Of a DNA stretch of 64,000 nt, positions 12,037-25,000 are shown piece by piece. Numbering within the stretch: the first letter of the stretch is position 1; the number at the start of each line of letters is the position of its first letter. The DNA comes from Cotesia glomerata (Eukaryota; Arthropoda; Insecta; Hymenoptera; Braconidae). A program made the translations under genes and the position numbers. The notes beneath the pieces are model-generated. The model was not told where the DNA came from. It searched no databases and saw only the letters and a program-made list of their open reading frames with translations. The DNA is taken from assembly GCF_020080835.1 (NCBI RefSeq), contig NC_058166.1, forward strand, positions 15,649,043-15,713,042, in the 5' to 3' direction.

Positions 12037-12775
12037 ATTCTGTCGTGGTTGATATATTTACTTATGCAAATTAAATAAATATAATTTTATAGTAAATGCC
12101 ATAAGATAGTGATCCGATGAACCCGTGACTATAAGGTTTAACTTATTATTGCGGTAATTATTTATTTTTTTGCAGTGTCATAATTATTTTTACCGACGGT
12201 ATGCATCTATATCATCGCTGTTGTTATATTTATATATGCTAATTGAATAAATACAATTTTATAGTAACTGTAATGAGATATACTTCGACGAGCAACCTGT
12301 AACTTTAACCATCGAATCTATTTCATCATTGGAATGCAATATTTATAGTAATACCTGCATATTAATTTACATATTTATTCATAAATTTATTTAAGTTTTG
12401 ATATTTTTTTATTATAGTAGTGTTTATTTTTACGATATTTTTATCTAAATCGAATCTTTGTACGATTCCTTTAGTTTTTGAATTCGCGCCAATAATTTAT
12501 TTTTAACGGTATTATACCTCAGTCGCTTCAAGTTTGTAGCCTTTATTTGTTTATGTAACCTAAAAAGCGTACGGCATCCTTTTCATGTGCTAGTATTTAG
12601 ATTAAGGACAATCTTTTTTATGTTAATCGATTCATATTTTTTAATTAATATATTTTTTCAGTGATATAAAACCCTTTTGTCTTACAGTCACAGGTGAGGT
12701 TGATGAAAAACCGTCATTTTTTTAAGTTTTTCCCGTGACTTTAACCACCCGTGGACGGTGTCTTTAGTCACTCCG
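12035..12775 (-). repeat. Right terminal inverted repeat of the MULE
   Basis: Reverse complement of 7006-7746, ending gtcactccg at 12775, directly followed by the duplicated CCTTATTAT. Confidence 0.85.
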
Positions 12776-12869
12776 CCTTATTATTGAAAATGGTCGAAAG
12801 ACAAATATACACGTGTATATAACTATAAAATAATGTTGAGCTTTACATCAAACTTGTCACTTGGCAATA
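12776..12869 (+). promoter_or_regulatory. Remaining native PLPP 5' flank, with right target-site duplication
   Basis: 12776-12784 is CCTTATTAT, the right duplication. Only about 85 bp of original sequence is left before the PLPP ATG, so transcription must start here or inside the transposon TIR, unless the gene is impaired. No clear TATA box; caaacttgtcacttg precedes the start codon. Confidence 0.6.
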
Positions 12870-15749
12870 ATGACTACAATGAGGAATATTGATCGGTCGA
12901 TTAAGTTTTGGTTTGATATTTTTTTACGTGCTTTTCTGGCATTATTAATTGTGTAAGTTTTTATTTTATTTATTTTCTTTATTTACAAATTTATCATTAT
13001 TGATCCAGCCCAGTGTTTTGAATTTTTTTTTATTATTTTCAATGATATTTAAGTGAGCTGTCACTTGTTCATTTTTTAATTTTTTTTATTTAATAAATTG
13101 GAACAAAAAAATATTCATTAAAAATTGCACTTCAAGTTTTTAAATTTTTTTACAAGTGAATTTTTTTTTTATTTTTTTACGACATTAAAGTTAGCAGTCA
13201 CTTAACAATTTTTTAATTTTATTTTTTTTAATTTCTACGTCAATTTTTTTTTCTAATTCTTTTTGCCATAATTTATTTGTTATAAAATTTTTAAAATTAT
13301 TAAATATATGCTAAATTAATTTTAATTATTTTTTTCTATAAAAATTTTCAATAAAAATAATTGTAAAAATTTTTAGATTTCGGTTAATTTAATTTTAGTA
13401 AAAATTTATACCGAAGAATTATTTTTACAAAATTGCATCTTTAATTTGTGATATTAAAGTTACCTGTCACTTGATTATTTTTTAATTTTATTTAACAAAA
13501 AAATTTGTTCTGAAAAATTATTTTTAAAAAATTGCATTTTTAATTTATTCAAATTTCTAAATATCCATTTTTTTATGCAACAATTTATTTATTAAAAAAT
13601 TATTAAATATCGGCTAAATTAATTTTAATTTTTAATTTATTAAAATTTCTAAATGTCAATTTTTTTATGCAATAATTTATTTATTAAAAAAATTGTTAAA
13701 TATGTGTTAAATTAATTTTGATTTATTTTGGTGGTTTGATTGATAATATTTATTTTTTAGGACGTTGGAAAGAACAGAACCATTTAATCGAAAAATTCAC
13801 GATGATGAAGTCTGGCTTTATAAAAATCCTAAAACTGTGTCTTATGTACCAGTAACTGTTTTATGGGTAAGTTTATTTAATTAATTAGTCATTAGTCATT
13901 AGTTATTATATTATTGTTGAATATTAATTTTAATTAATTAATTTTTTTTAGTCAGCAGTATTCATTGTTCCCATGGTAGTCATTTCAGTATCATTTCTTA
14001 TTCATAGAGACAAAATTGATTTTGCTCAAGCATTATTGGCAGTGACATTAGCACTAGGCTTAAATGGAGTGTTAACAAATATTATTAAAATAATCGTAGG
14101 TAAGTCAAGGAATAAAAAAAATTTTTCTTTTATTACTATAATGTTAAACAAATAAATTTTAACAAACATTTTTTATTTTATTTTATTTTTCTTTTATTTT
14201 CATAACTTACAAAAATAAATTTTAACAAACATTTTTTTATTTTATTTTATTTAACGCTAAGCTGCAATATACATAATAATATTCAATAAATTCAATCAAG
14301 TGATAATACATTTTTTAATAAAAAAAAAATTATCTTTTTAAGGCAGACCACGGCCAGATTATTTTTGGAGATGTTTTCCAGATGGTATAGCAAATGCAGA
14401 ATTTAATTGCACAGGCGATTCTCATGAAATTCGTGATGGAAAAAAATCATTTCCCAGTGGCCACTCATCATGTAATAATTCTAAAGTTAGCCGACGTTTT
14501 AAATTTTTTTTTCAATTATTAAATGATAAAAAAAAATTTTTTTTAATTGCTCTTAAAGTTTTCCAAGTTTTTTACAAATAAAATTTTTTCTTCTTTTTTT
14601 ATAATAATTTTTCCAATAAAAAAAAATTCTAAAAATTTTTAAATGTCAGCTAACTTAATTTTCATCATTATATAATACTAAAGCTAGCCGACGTTATATT
14701 TTTTTTTTTTTTTCAATTATTAAATAATAAAAAAAAATATTTTTTCTAAATTGCACTTAAAGTTTTCCAAGTTTTTTTTACAAATAAAATTTTTTTTATT
14801 TTTTTACAATAATTTTTTTAATAAAAAAAAAATTAAAACAATTTTTAGATGTCAGCTAACTAAATTTTCATTGTTATAAGTTAGCCGATGTTTAAAATTT
14901 TTTTATTTTTTTTCATTTATTAAATTATAACAAAAAAAAACATTTTTTTAAAATTACATTTTAAGTTTTTTACAAATAAAATTTTTTTTTTATTTTTTTA
15001 TAATAATTTTTTTAATAAAAAAAAATTGTAAAAATTTTTAGATGTCGGCTAACTTAATTTCTATCATCATGTAATTAAAAATGACACTGAAATTAGCAGA
15101 CACTTGACAATTTTTTTTATCTTGAAAAAAAAAACTAGATCTAAAAAATTAAAAAAAAAAAAATTCGTAATTTTTTTAAAATTATAATTTTTTTTAATAA
15201 ACTTTTTGCTATAATTTGTTTAAAAAAATTCTAAAAATTATCAGATGTCTTTTAATTTCAGTTCTTATAATTGTATATTAATAATTATTTAATATTTTTT
15301 ACTAAAATTTATTTCAGTTGCATTTACAAGTTTTGGATTCGTAGCATATTATTTAGCTGGTAAATTAAAAACATTCAGTTTATCAGGCAAAGGACATTCC
15401 TGGAATATATGTAGTTTTTTAATACCTTTAGGATTCGCATTGTGCATTGCTTTAAGTCGTACTTGTGATTATCATCATCATTGGCAAGGTAAGAAGAATA
15501 TAATTTAAATAAATCATCATCACTAATCCAATATAAATTTGATATGAAAATAAAAACAACTTTTCTTTTATGTGAACAGATGTAGTTGTTGGATCAACAA
15601 TTGGTATCTTTATTTCATACATGTGTTATCGTCATTATTACCCGCCTCTAGATTCACAGTTGTGCCACAAACCTTACGCAGAATTAATTAAAGAAGGTGA
15701 TATAAAAAGCATTAAAGCAGCACGTGAAGACGAGATAAAATGGATATAA
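12870..15749 (+). CDS. PLPP5: Phospholipid phosphatase 4/5-type (PAP2 family), 6 exons
   Basis: Integral membrane phosphatase expected to dephosphorylate phosphatidic acid and related lipid phosphates. Exons 12870-12952, 13761-13866, 13952-14099, 14343-14471, 15318-15488 and 15580-15749 join in phase to 807 nt (268 aa), the usual size for PLPP4/5. The three PAP2 signatures are complete: K109-x6-RP (KIIVGRPRP), PSGH at 150-153 and SR-x5-H-x3-D at 202-213 (SRTCDYHHHWQD). An EPF....DE.WLY segment follows the first membrane helix, and CHKPY lies in the C-terminal tail, as in PLPP4/5. Hydrophobic helices lie near 13-28, 60-80, 90-110, 155-170, 186-202 and 214-225. PLPP4 versus PLPP5 cannot be decided, because invertebrates usually have a single relative of both. 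Introns are packed with AT-rich inverted repeats. Confidence 0.93.
13080..13700. repeat. AT-rich degenerate repeat in PLPP intron 1
   Basis: Several copies of the intronic repeat family (attaaagttagcagtcact, taatttatttgtt, tctaaatgtcaatttttt). No other feature seen. Confidence 0.5.
14472..15300. repeat. AT-rich degenerate repeat array in PLPP intron 4
   Basis: Three to four tandem copies of a roughly 190-bp unit run from aaagttagccgacgtt to gatgtcggctaacttaatttt. The unit ends are mutually inverted, so each unit can fold. Nothing else was seen. Confidence 0.6.
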
Positions 15750-15818
15750 ATTGTGTACTTAATTAAGAGAAAAAAAAAAGATGAATCAACGTATTAAAAA
15801 GTTTGGAAAATCCAAAAG

Positions 15819-16475
15819 TGCACGCCTCATAACGCTCATTCATTTTACAAGAAAACAATTAATTGTGTAATTGATTAAAAAAAAAAAAAAAAAAAAAATT
15901 ATAATTAAGTAATTTCTTACAGAGTATTTTTTATTTTTTTTTTAAACATCGGCGCCCTTTTTTCTTGTCATATGCGCACGCAGTCTAAAAAAATCTAGCT
16001 TGATCAAGTGGCGCCAAAGTTTTCACGTGACAAATAAGAAAAGTTCGTTTGGCTTTGTACGGTTGTATCCGTGAATTTTAATAAAAATTCAATTAAAAAA
16101 AAAATACATAAGCTAGGCCACTGATATGAAATACGGACCCAGTTCATCGAATTCTTAAACTAATAAAAAAGGTCCGGTCTTGAAATATCAATTTGTTCGG
16201 GAGTAATCGTTGGTACATCCAAAATGGGGTGACATCCGGACGTCCACGTAAAATTTTTTTCAAAACGTTTTTTTTTTCAAAATAGCAACTTAAAATGATT
16301 TTAGAAATTAAAAGATGGTTTAATTTAAGTGTTTTTTCGGTGTACATCTACTTATATCATTGTATAAGTGTAGTATGCTTGTGATAGAGGCATTTAAAGA
16401 TCACAAAATTGCTTGAACTTGACAAGTCGAGTATAAAGCACAACCTCACGCGCTTCGCGCTATGAGGCGTGCAAA
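15819..16475. mobile_element. TIR element downstream of PLPP
   Basis: Left end TGCACGCCTCATAACGC at 15819 and right end GCGCTATGAGGCGTGCA ending at 16475 are inverted copies. Flanks share AAAAG-like sequence, so the exact termini and duplication are unsure. No coding region was seen. Part may be transcribed in the PLPP 3' UTR. Confidence 0.55.
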
Positions 16476-16623
16476 AGCATTTATATATATGTTAAATTAA
16501 GCATAAATTTTTAAGAAAATTAATTTATTATTTAAATTAAGAATAAAGATTTTTTAATGTAAACCATAAATGTAAGAAACTTTGGTAATTTTTTACAAGT
16601 GGGGTCAACTTTATTTTGAGCCA

Positions 16624-17236
16624 TAACTACACAGAAAGAAAAATTTCTTTACTGGAGAACAAAACTCTTGGCTCAAGAAAATTTGTCGGGTGCCTGAAGG
16701 AAGACCGAAGTTGTGTTGGCTGAAGTCAAAATTTTTCTTTAAATTCTATTCTTGGTGGAAGTCATTTTTTCTTAATTCAAATTATCATAAATACTTGATA
16801 CAATAAATTTTTATATTTGATCAAGATTTTTAGATACTTTGGGGAAGCAGCGCTACCTACTTCAGCTGAGAAAAAAATTTTCTCACCTTGAGAAAATTTT
16901 TCTCTTGAATATTTGATACCCATTTTATATTATTTTAGCGTGCAATTATACATATTGAATGAAAAAAAATTATGAAATATTATTTGATCTTCCCATTTGA
17001 CATGTTAATCAATAAAAATATTAATGAAAATTTACTTCTATCTTTATATTTAATTTTTTGGAGCAAGAGAGAAATTTTCTCAAGACAAGAAAATTTACTT
17101 CTATCAAGAACTAAATTTTTTGGAGCAAGAGGCTGAATTTTCTCAAAACTAGAAGATTTTCTTGACTTAAATAAATTTTCTTAGATCAAGATACGTATTT
17201 CTTAAAACAAGAGAATTTTTTTTGTTGGAATGAGTG
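16624..17236. mobile_element. Degraded TA-type MITE (cacagaaagaaaaa family)
   Basis: Begins cacagaaagaaaaattt after TA. Contains many paired cttgagaaaatttt/aattttctcaag motifs, like the elements at 9642 and 24643. The right end is not clear. Confidence 0.4.
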
Positions 17237-17239
17237 AAA

Positions 17240-18320
17240 TTTCTTGTCAAAAAAAAATTAAAAAATAAAAAATACAATTTTTTAAGAGTAATTTTTTTGA
17301 ACAAATTTGTTTGCTAAAAAAAAATTAAACAATTCTCTAGTGACTGCTAACTTTAATGTCATTTTTTTTTTAAGTACATAAAAAAACGATGAAAATTAAA
17401 TTAGCCGAGATTCGAAAATTTTGATAATATATTTTATTGAAAAATAATTTTTAAAAAATTAAAACAAGAATTTTCACATGTAGAAAATTTCAAAAATTAT
17501 CCGTGGAATTTTTTAAAAATAGTTTTTTCGTTCTAATTTTTAATTAAAAAAAAAAAATCAAAAATTTTTGAGTGTCGGTTAACTTAATTTTCATAAAAAA
17601 ACGAATAATTAAAATGAAACTAAAGTTAGCCGACATTTTAAATTTTTTTATTTTTTTTAATTTATTAAATTAGAGCTAAAAAATATTTTTTTTAAATTGC
17701 ACTAATAGTTTTTCAAGTTTTACACAAGTGATAATTTTTTTTATTTTTTTTGTAACAATTTTTTCAATAAAAAAAAAAGTTCTAAAAATTTTCACTTGTG
17801 TAAAACTTGAAAAACTATAAGTGCAATTTTTAAAAAATATTTTTTAAAAATTGCAATTATAGTTTTTCAAGTTTTACACAAGTGAAAATTTTTTTTGTAA
17901 CAATTTTTTCAATAAAAAAAAAGTTCTAAAAATTTTCACTTGTGTAAAACTTGAAAAACTATAAGTGCAATTTTTAAAAATTGCAATTATAGTTTTTCAA
18001 GTTTTACACAAGTGAAAATTTTTTTTATTTTTTTTGTAACAATTTTTTCAATAAAAAAAAAAGTTCTAAAAATTTTAAGGTGTTGGCAAACTTAATTTAT
18101 GAAAATTAAGTTAGCCACCATTAAAAAATTGTTAGAATTTTTTTTATTAAAAAATTTATTACAAAAAAATTTTTTAAAAATATCATTTGTAAAAAACTTG
18201 AAAAATTATAAGCGCAATTTTTAAAAAATATTATTCAGCTCTAATTTAGTAATTAAAAAAGAACTAAAAAAACTAAAAATGTCGGTTAACTTTAATATTA
18301 TCTTAATTTTCATGTAATTA
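17240..18320. repeat. AT-rich inverted repeat array between PLPP and slimb
   Basis: Repeated hairpin arms: cacttgtgtaaaacttgaa and ttcaagttttacacaagtg alternate at about 17.71, 17.80, 17.87, 17.94 and 18.00 kb. The outer parts carry the gttagccgac/gtcggttaac motifs of the intronic family. Each arm pair would form a long hairpin. Confidence 0.65.
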
Positions 18321-18419
18321 AAAAAAAAATAATAAAAAATAGCCCAGCATGGCTTGATCCACTTGTAAATAATTCCGAAAACTTTTTTAAATAATCCCGC
18401 CAACAGCCGAAGCATTAAA

Positions 18420-19007
18420 CGCCCTCTAGTTGTAAAATATCTATTAACCTTTTTTACAATTACAGCACGTCAAGAATCATAAGAAATAGAGAGAGAGAAG
18501 AGAGCAGCAATGTTTTTCGAAATGATTAGTTGGTTTGTCAGTTATGACGGTTATCACCAATAAAAACGCTTGGTGTACTAGCCCATATATATACATGCAC
18601 ACATATATGTATACAGACACATATATAGATTAAGTAAATTAAGATAATATATTTATTTGTTAAAATTGTATAGATACTGTATAAAATTAAAACATACGAA
18701 TAGATATTCGTCAAAGTGTGACAAATGGCAACATAGTTATTTTGTAATTGATTGTGTTGGTGAATTTCTACATTGAGACTTCCTGTTCATGGCGATGCTC
18801 CAGCGTCGTTCATCGTACTAACTAAATACACTCAACACTCAAATCATCTCACATTATATTTATTTGTTTGTTGTTATTTAAGTGTGTGTTTTTTTATTTT
18901 CAAGTGAAATTGTTGAGTCAGTTAAATTTACCTAAAAATTATTTTTTAGTTAATTTTTGGGGCGCATAGGCCGTTCAGGCAAGGGTGCAAAGACCCCGTG
19001 TTGGAAA
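18420..19007 (+). promoter_or_regulatory. slimb promoter region and 5' UTR
   Basis: Less AT-biased than its surroundings. A GA-rich tract (agagagagagaagagagcag, about 18487-18508) could bind GAGA-type factors (inference). The 5' UTR probably includes ggcgcataggccgttcaggc just before the ATG at 19008. Confidence 0.45.
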
Positions 19008-22000
19008 ATGATCAACATGGAGACGGATAAAATCCTCGATGAAACAAATACAAACAATCAGGTACAATATTTATTTTTTTAATTTAATACTTAATTTTTT
19101 TTATCTAGAACAAAACTTTTTTTTAGTTATTTACATTTGTATGACTAATATTTTTTTCATCTCAATTTTTGTCAGTCTCCTTTCTCTATCTTATCCATTT
19201 CCTTTCTCTTAACGGTTTCTTTTGTATTAACTTTGTTTCTATTGTCTGTTTTTATTTTTATTTTAATCTATTTTTATTTTATTTTTAGTGTTTATTTTAA
19301 TAATTGAGGTTACGCATAATCAATATTTATGTCATTAATTACTTATATATGTTTATTATAATTGCTATTGATTTTATTGCATATTTAATTTATCGATTGC
19401 AACATACTTTTACAATTAGTGATTTATTTTATTCGTCTAGTTTATATTTATTTAATTATTATTATTGTTTATAAAATTTTAAGAAACTAAAATAAGAATG
19501 TAAATTGGGCTAGTGTTTTATTTATTTTATTTTTTACATCATGCTGAATAAATTAAATTAAATCTTTCAATAATATATAAATAAATTACAATGCAATAAA
19601 TTAGTTTTTTTCGTAATAATAATTGGAGAAATGTAAAATTTATAGTGCATAAAAATTAACTTGGCAAATATTTAAAAATTTTTGCTGAAAATTATTGCAA
19701 CATAAAAATTGAGTTTTATACAATTAAAAAATGCAATTTTTTAAAAATAATTTTTTGGAACAAATTTTTTTTTTAATAAAATTAAAAAATGCTAACTTTG
19801 ATGGAATTTTTACATAAAAATTAACTTGGCAGATATTTAATAATTTTAAGAATTTTTTGTAAAAAATTAGTAAAACAATTGAAATTTATAAAATTGAAAA
19901 ATGCAATTTTTTTTAAATAATTTTTTTTTTTTTTAATAAAGTTAAAAAGTGACTGATGACTTAAATAAAATTTTTACATGAAAATTAACTTGGCAGATAT
20001 TTAAAAATTTTTGTTGAAAATTATTGCAACATAAAAATTGAGTTTTATACAATTAAAAAATGCAATTTTTTAAAAATAATTTTTTGGAACAAATTTTTTT
20101 TAAAATAAAATTAAAAAATACTAACTTTGATGGAATTTTTACATAAAAATTAACTTGGCAGATATTTAATAATTTTAAGAATTTTTTGTAAAAAATTAGT
20201 AAAACAATTGAAATTTATAAAATTGAAAAATGCAATTTTTTTTAAATAATTTTTTTTTTTTTTTAATAAAGTTAAAAAGTGACTGATGACAAATATAATT
20301 TTTACATGAAAATTAACTTGGCAGTTATTTAATAATTTAAAAAATTTTTATGAAAAATTATTGCAAAAATGAGAAAAAAAATTGAAATTTATAAAATTAA
20401 AAAATGCAATTTTTTAGAAAAAAAATTTTTTTTTTGTTAAATAAAATTACAAAGTGACTGCTGACTTTAATGTAATTTTTACATAAAAATTAACTTGGTA
20501 GATATTTAAAAATTTTTGTTAAAAATTGTTGAAAAAAAAAATGTAAAAAAAATCGAAATTTAGAAAAAGCAATTTTTTTAAAATAATTTTTTTTGTTAAA
20601 TAAAATTAAAAAGTGACTGCTACCTTTAATGTCATTTTTACATAAAAACTAAATTGGTTGATATTTAATAATTTTTAAAATTTTATTAAAAAATTCTTTA
20701 AAAAAAATTGTATTTTTTAATTTTATAAATTTCAATTTTTTTTTCATTTTTATTTTGCAATAATTTTCCATAAAAATTTTCAAAATTATTAAATATTTGC
20801 CAAGTTAAGTTTCATGTAAAAATGATATATTAAAAATGTTTGTTAAAAATTGAAATTTAGAAAATAAAAAAATGCAATTTTTTTTTTTAAATGAAATTTC
20901 TTGTTAAATAAAATTAAAAAGTGATTGCTAATTTTAATGTAATTTTTAATTAAAAATTAACTTGGCAGATATTTAAAAATTATTGTAAAATAAAAATGAG
21001 AAAAAAAAATCGAAATTTAGAAAATTAATAAATGCAATTTTTTAGAAAAAATTTTTTTTGTTAAATAAAATAAAATAGTGCTAACTTTAATGTAATTTTT
21101 ACATAAAAATTAACTTGGTAGATATTTATTAATTTTTGTAAAAAATTATTTTAAAAAAATTGCATTTTTTAATTTTATAAATTTCAATTTTTTTTCTCAT
21201 TTTTATTTTGCAATAATTTTTAAAATTATTAAATAACTCCCAAATTAATTTCCATGTAAAAATGATATTTTAAAAATTTTTGTAAAAATAAAAATTTATA
21301 AAATAAAAAAATGCAATTTATTAAAAAATTTTTAATATTAAAAATTTCAAACTTCAATGCAATAAATTGAACTTCTTGCGAAATATTTTGCAAACATAAA
21401 AAGTAATTGTAATTGTCGTAATTTTAATAAACTTCTATTTAAATAGAAAAGTAAGAAAGTGTTGAGTTTGCGTGAATGAGTGAATCGAAATTATTGAACC
21501 GTATGTTCTTAAAACAATTCGCAAGCTGTGATAGTGGAAGCTTTTCCTACATAATAATCAATGCTCTTGCGAAGAGTATCCCTCTATCAAAGCGCGCCTG
21601 CCCATACGTTTATGTATTTAGTTAAGTTTACATAGCTACATTTGTACTGGGACTTTCCCGATAGCAGAATCGAGTTAAAGAGCTGTAAGAGCTGAGCTTG
21701 ATTGTATTGTTTGCCCCTCCCGAATGTAATGGCACAGCTTTAGCTCACGCTTGATACTCCTAAGTAGGGCAAATATTGGAATTGACAATGATATCCCATG
21801 CTTTGTTTATGTTTTGTACTTTCATTTAATTTAATTAAATTAAATTAAAATAGAAAATTAAAACATTCTAGCTTATTATATGAATAACAATGAAGCTTTA
21901 TTAATTGAGTAGGTCAATGATAAATGGTACAGTAAGTAAGTACTTGGAACGTCTTAACGTCTGGAGTTTAAAAGTATAAGAAAGAGCTAAGAACTAAGAA

Positions 22001-25000
22001 CTTGCTTCATGAGGTCAAGAACCGCAACGTGTCGTAGGTATTACCGACTCTCTCTCTGATGTACGCTACTCTACTCATTTCATTGTTGTATCCTTCAATA
22101 GCGACTTAATCTTGTCACGGTGGTCGGTGTCTCGATACAAGTGATGCCCAGTTATTTTTCTGTCTTGGCTAGATTGTCTTTAAAAAGAAAAAAAAAATTA
22201 TTTTTATTTTATCTAAAAAAATTTGTCTTTTTATTTTTCTGTTGATTTATTTTTTAGGCTCTAATGACTAAGCGTGTAATTAGCATTTATTTGATAATGA
22301 TAAATGATGACAAAAATTTTTTTGAGATATTAATTTGATTGTTTGGTGTTTCAGTATCCGATGACGATATTATACGATCCAAGCCGCAAGAAAGAGCCTT
22401 CGTCACAGACGATGAGTCTGACAACTCAGTATACACAAGAGAAAGAAATGTGCATGAAATATTTTGAACGATGGAGTGAACCAGAACAAGTTCATTTCGT
22501 TGAACAATTATTGGCACGAATGTGTCATTATCAGCATGGGCATATTAACTCTTTTCTCAAACCAATGCTTCAGAGAGATTTCATTTCACTTTTACCGAGT
22601 AAGTTTATTTTTATCTGTGAATTAACAGAAAAAAAAAATAAATATTTTTTATTAAATAATGAATTTTGTTAAATTGCTCTGTACTTTCTTAATTATTGAC
22701 GTTTTTAAAAATATAAGCCCATCTTGATGTTACACTCTTCAAGAGCTTTCATTTGAGTACCCACATGCATTTTTGATATATTTTTCATATATACATATAT
22801 ATAATATATACAAATATATAAAATATATGAATAATTGATGTAGGTACTCAAATAAAAGGTCTCTTCGAGTGTAATGTCGGAATGAGCTTATATCGTTAAA
22901 AATATCAGCAGTAAACAAAATACATCGTCATTGCTTTATTACTCACATTTTTGAAAAAATAAGCTCATTCTGATGTTACACTCATTAAGAGCTTTCATTT
23001 GAGTACCCACAAGCATTTTTTATATATTTTTCATATATACATATATATAATATATATAAATATATGAAAAACTGATGTGGGTACTCAAATGAATGGTCTT
23101 GATAAGTATAATTCCAGGATGAACTTATATCGTTAAAAATATCATTAGTTGACAAGATAGCAATGTCAGTTTTTAATTATTGACATTTTGAAAGATATAA
23201 GCTCATTCCGATGTTACACTCATCAAGAGCTTTCATTTGAGTACCCACATGCATTTTTGATATATTTTTCATATATACATATATATATAATATATAAAAA
23301 TAAATAAAATATATGAAAAATTGATGTGAGTACTCAAACGAAAGGTCTTGATGAGTGTAACATCGGGATGAGCTTATATATTTAAAGATGTCAATAGTTC
23401 ACAAGATACAAGGTCATTTCTTAATTATTGACATTTTTAAAGATATAAGCTCATCCCAATGTTACACTCATCAAGAGCTTTCATTTGACTACCAACATGC
23501 ATTTTTGATATATTTTTCATATATACATATTTATAATATATTAATATATAAAATATATGAATAATTGATGTGGGTACTCAAATGAAAGGTCTTGATGAGT
23601 GTAACATCGGGATGAGCTTATATCTTTAAAAATGTCAATATTTCACAAGATAAAAGATCATTTCTTAATTATGTATCTAGAGATAGAGCATTTTCAAATG
23701 CAGCCTAAACACTTATAATAAATCGACTATCGGTGAGAATGAAATAAAACCTTGAAAAGGCACAAATTCAAGTCAAGACCTTTGCAATGACACTAAATTT
23801 CACTAAAAAAACCAATTTTGTCATATGAATATCCGAGAAACAAAATGTTTCTTATTCTCTTAATAATATAAATAATTTGATTACAGAAAAAGGTTTAGAT
23901 CATGTAGCTGAAAGTATTCTGTCATATTTGGATGCTGAATCACTGTATGCCGCAGAACTTGTCTGTAAAGAATGGTACCGAGTAATAAGTGAAGGAATGC
24001 TATGGAAAAAACTTATCGAGCGTAAAGTAAGAACTGATTCTGTTTGGCGTGGATTAGCTGAAAGACGAGGCTGGTGAGTGTATTATAATTATAAATAACT
24101 TTTTATAAATTAATTTATCACGAGTAATATAATTAAATTTGAAATTGAATTTTTATTTTAATAGGATTCAACACTTGTTTAAACCAAGGCCTGGCGAAAG
24201 CTATAGAGATCACGCATTTTATCGAAATCTGTTTCCTAATATAGTCAAAGACATCGAGAGTATTGACAATAATTGGAGAATGGGAAGACATAAATTACAA
24301 AAAATAAATTGTCGTAGTGAAAATTCTAAAGGCGTATATTGTTTACAATATGATGATCAAAAAATAGTATCGGGTTTGCGCGATAATACCATCAAGATAT
24401 GGGACAGAAATAATTTACAGTGTATTAAAGTTTTAACGGGGCACACTGGATCTGTTCTCTGTTTACAATATGACGACAAAGCTATTATATCTGGTTCTTC
24501 CGACAGCACTGTGAGAGTTTGGGACGCAAATACTGGTGAAATGGTTAACACTTTAATTCATCACTGTGAGGCTGTATTGCATTTAAGATTTAATAATGGT
24601 ATGATGGTTACCTGCTCAAAGGTCAGTATATTGATTTTTATACATAAAAAAAAAAATTAACTTGAATTAAGAAGATAATTTTTAAAGACTTTATATTTTT
24701 GATTTGAGTAGAAAAATTTTAAACTAAAAAATTTTTCTAGATTTAAGTAAATTTTACTTGATTCAAGACAATGAAATTCTTTAAAATTATTTTCTTGGTT
24801 TAAGAATTTTTCTCTTAAGGGGTTACATGGATTTTCTCCCGAAAAAAATGGTCTATTTTCAACAGTTTTTTTTTAATAGAAAAAATGAAATATTTTATTG
24901 AAACTTTTTACTGTCTTAAAGATACATGTTTAAAAATGGATTACGGAAATTAAAAAAAAAATATCAAAAACTCTGCTAATGTGACGTAATTTCCGGCGAG

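Larger units (their letters stand above)
7006..12775. mobile_element. Mutator-like (MULE, Rehavkus-type) DNA transposon with long TIRs and an internal gene
   Basis: Termini are CGGAGTGACTAAAGACACC (left) and its reverse complement (right), flanked by a perfect 9-bp direct repeat. A 9-bp duplication, TIRs of several hundred bp and subterminal tandem repeats are hallmarks of the Mutator superfamily. I recall the Rehavkus lineage as tandem-repeat-rich with PHD-containing proteins, but that assignment is from memory. The TIRs extend about 740 bp and look essentially identical, so insertion or conversion is recent. The one gene encodes finger domains but no recognisable DDE catalytic domain, so the copy appears non-autonomous. 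It is inserted between KANSL3 and PLPP, with its right end only about 95 bp from the PLPP start codon. Confidence 0.87.

Noticed and set aside
16144..16347. 67-aa open frame on the minus strand
   Set aside because: Lies inside a TIR element with no homologue I recognise and no splice or domain evidence.
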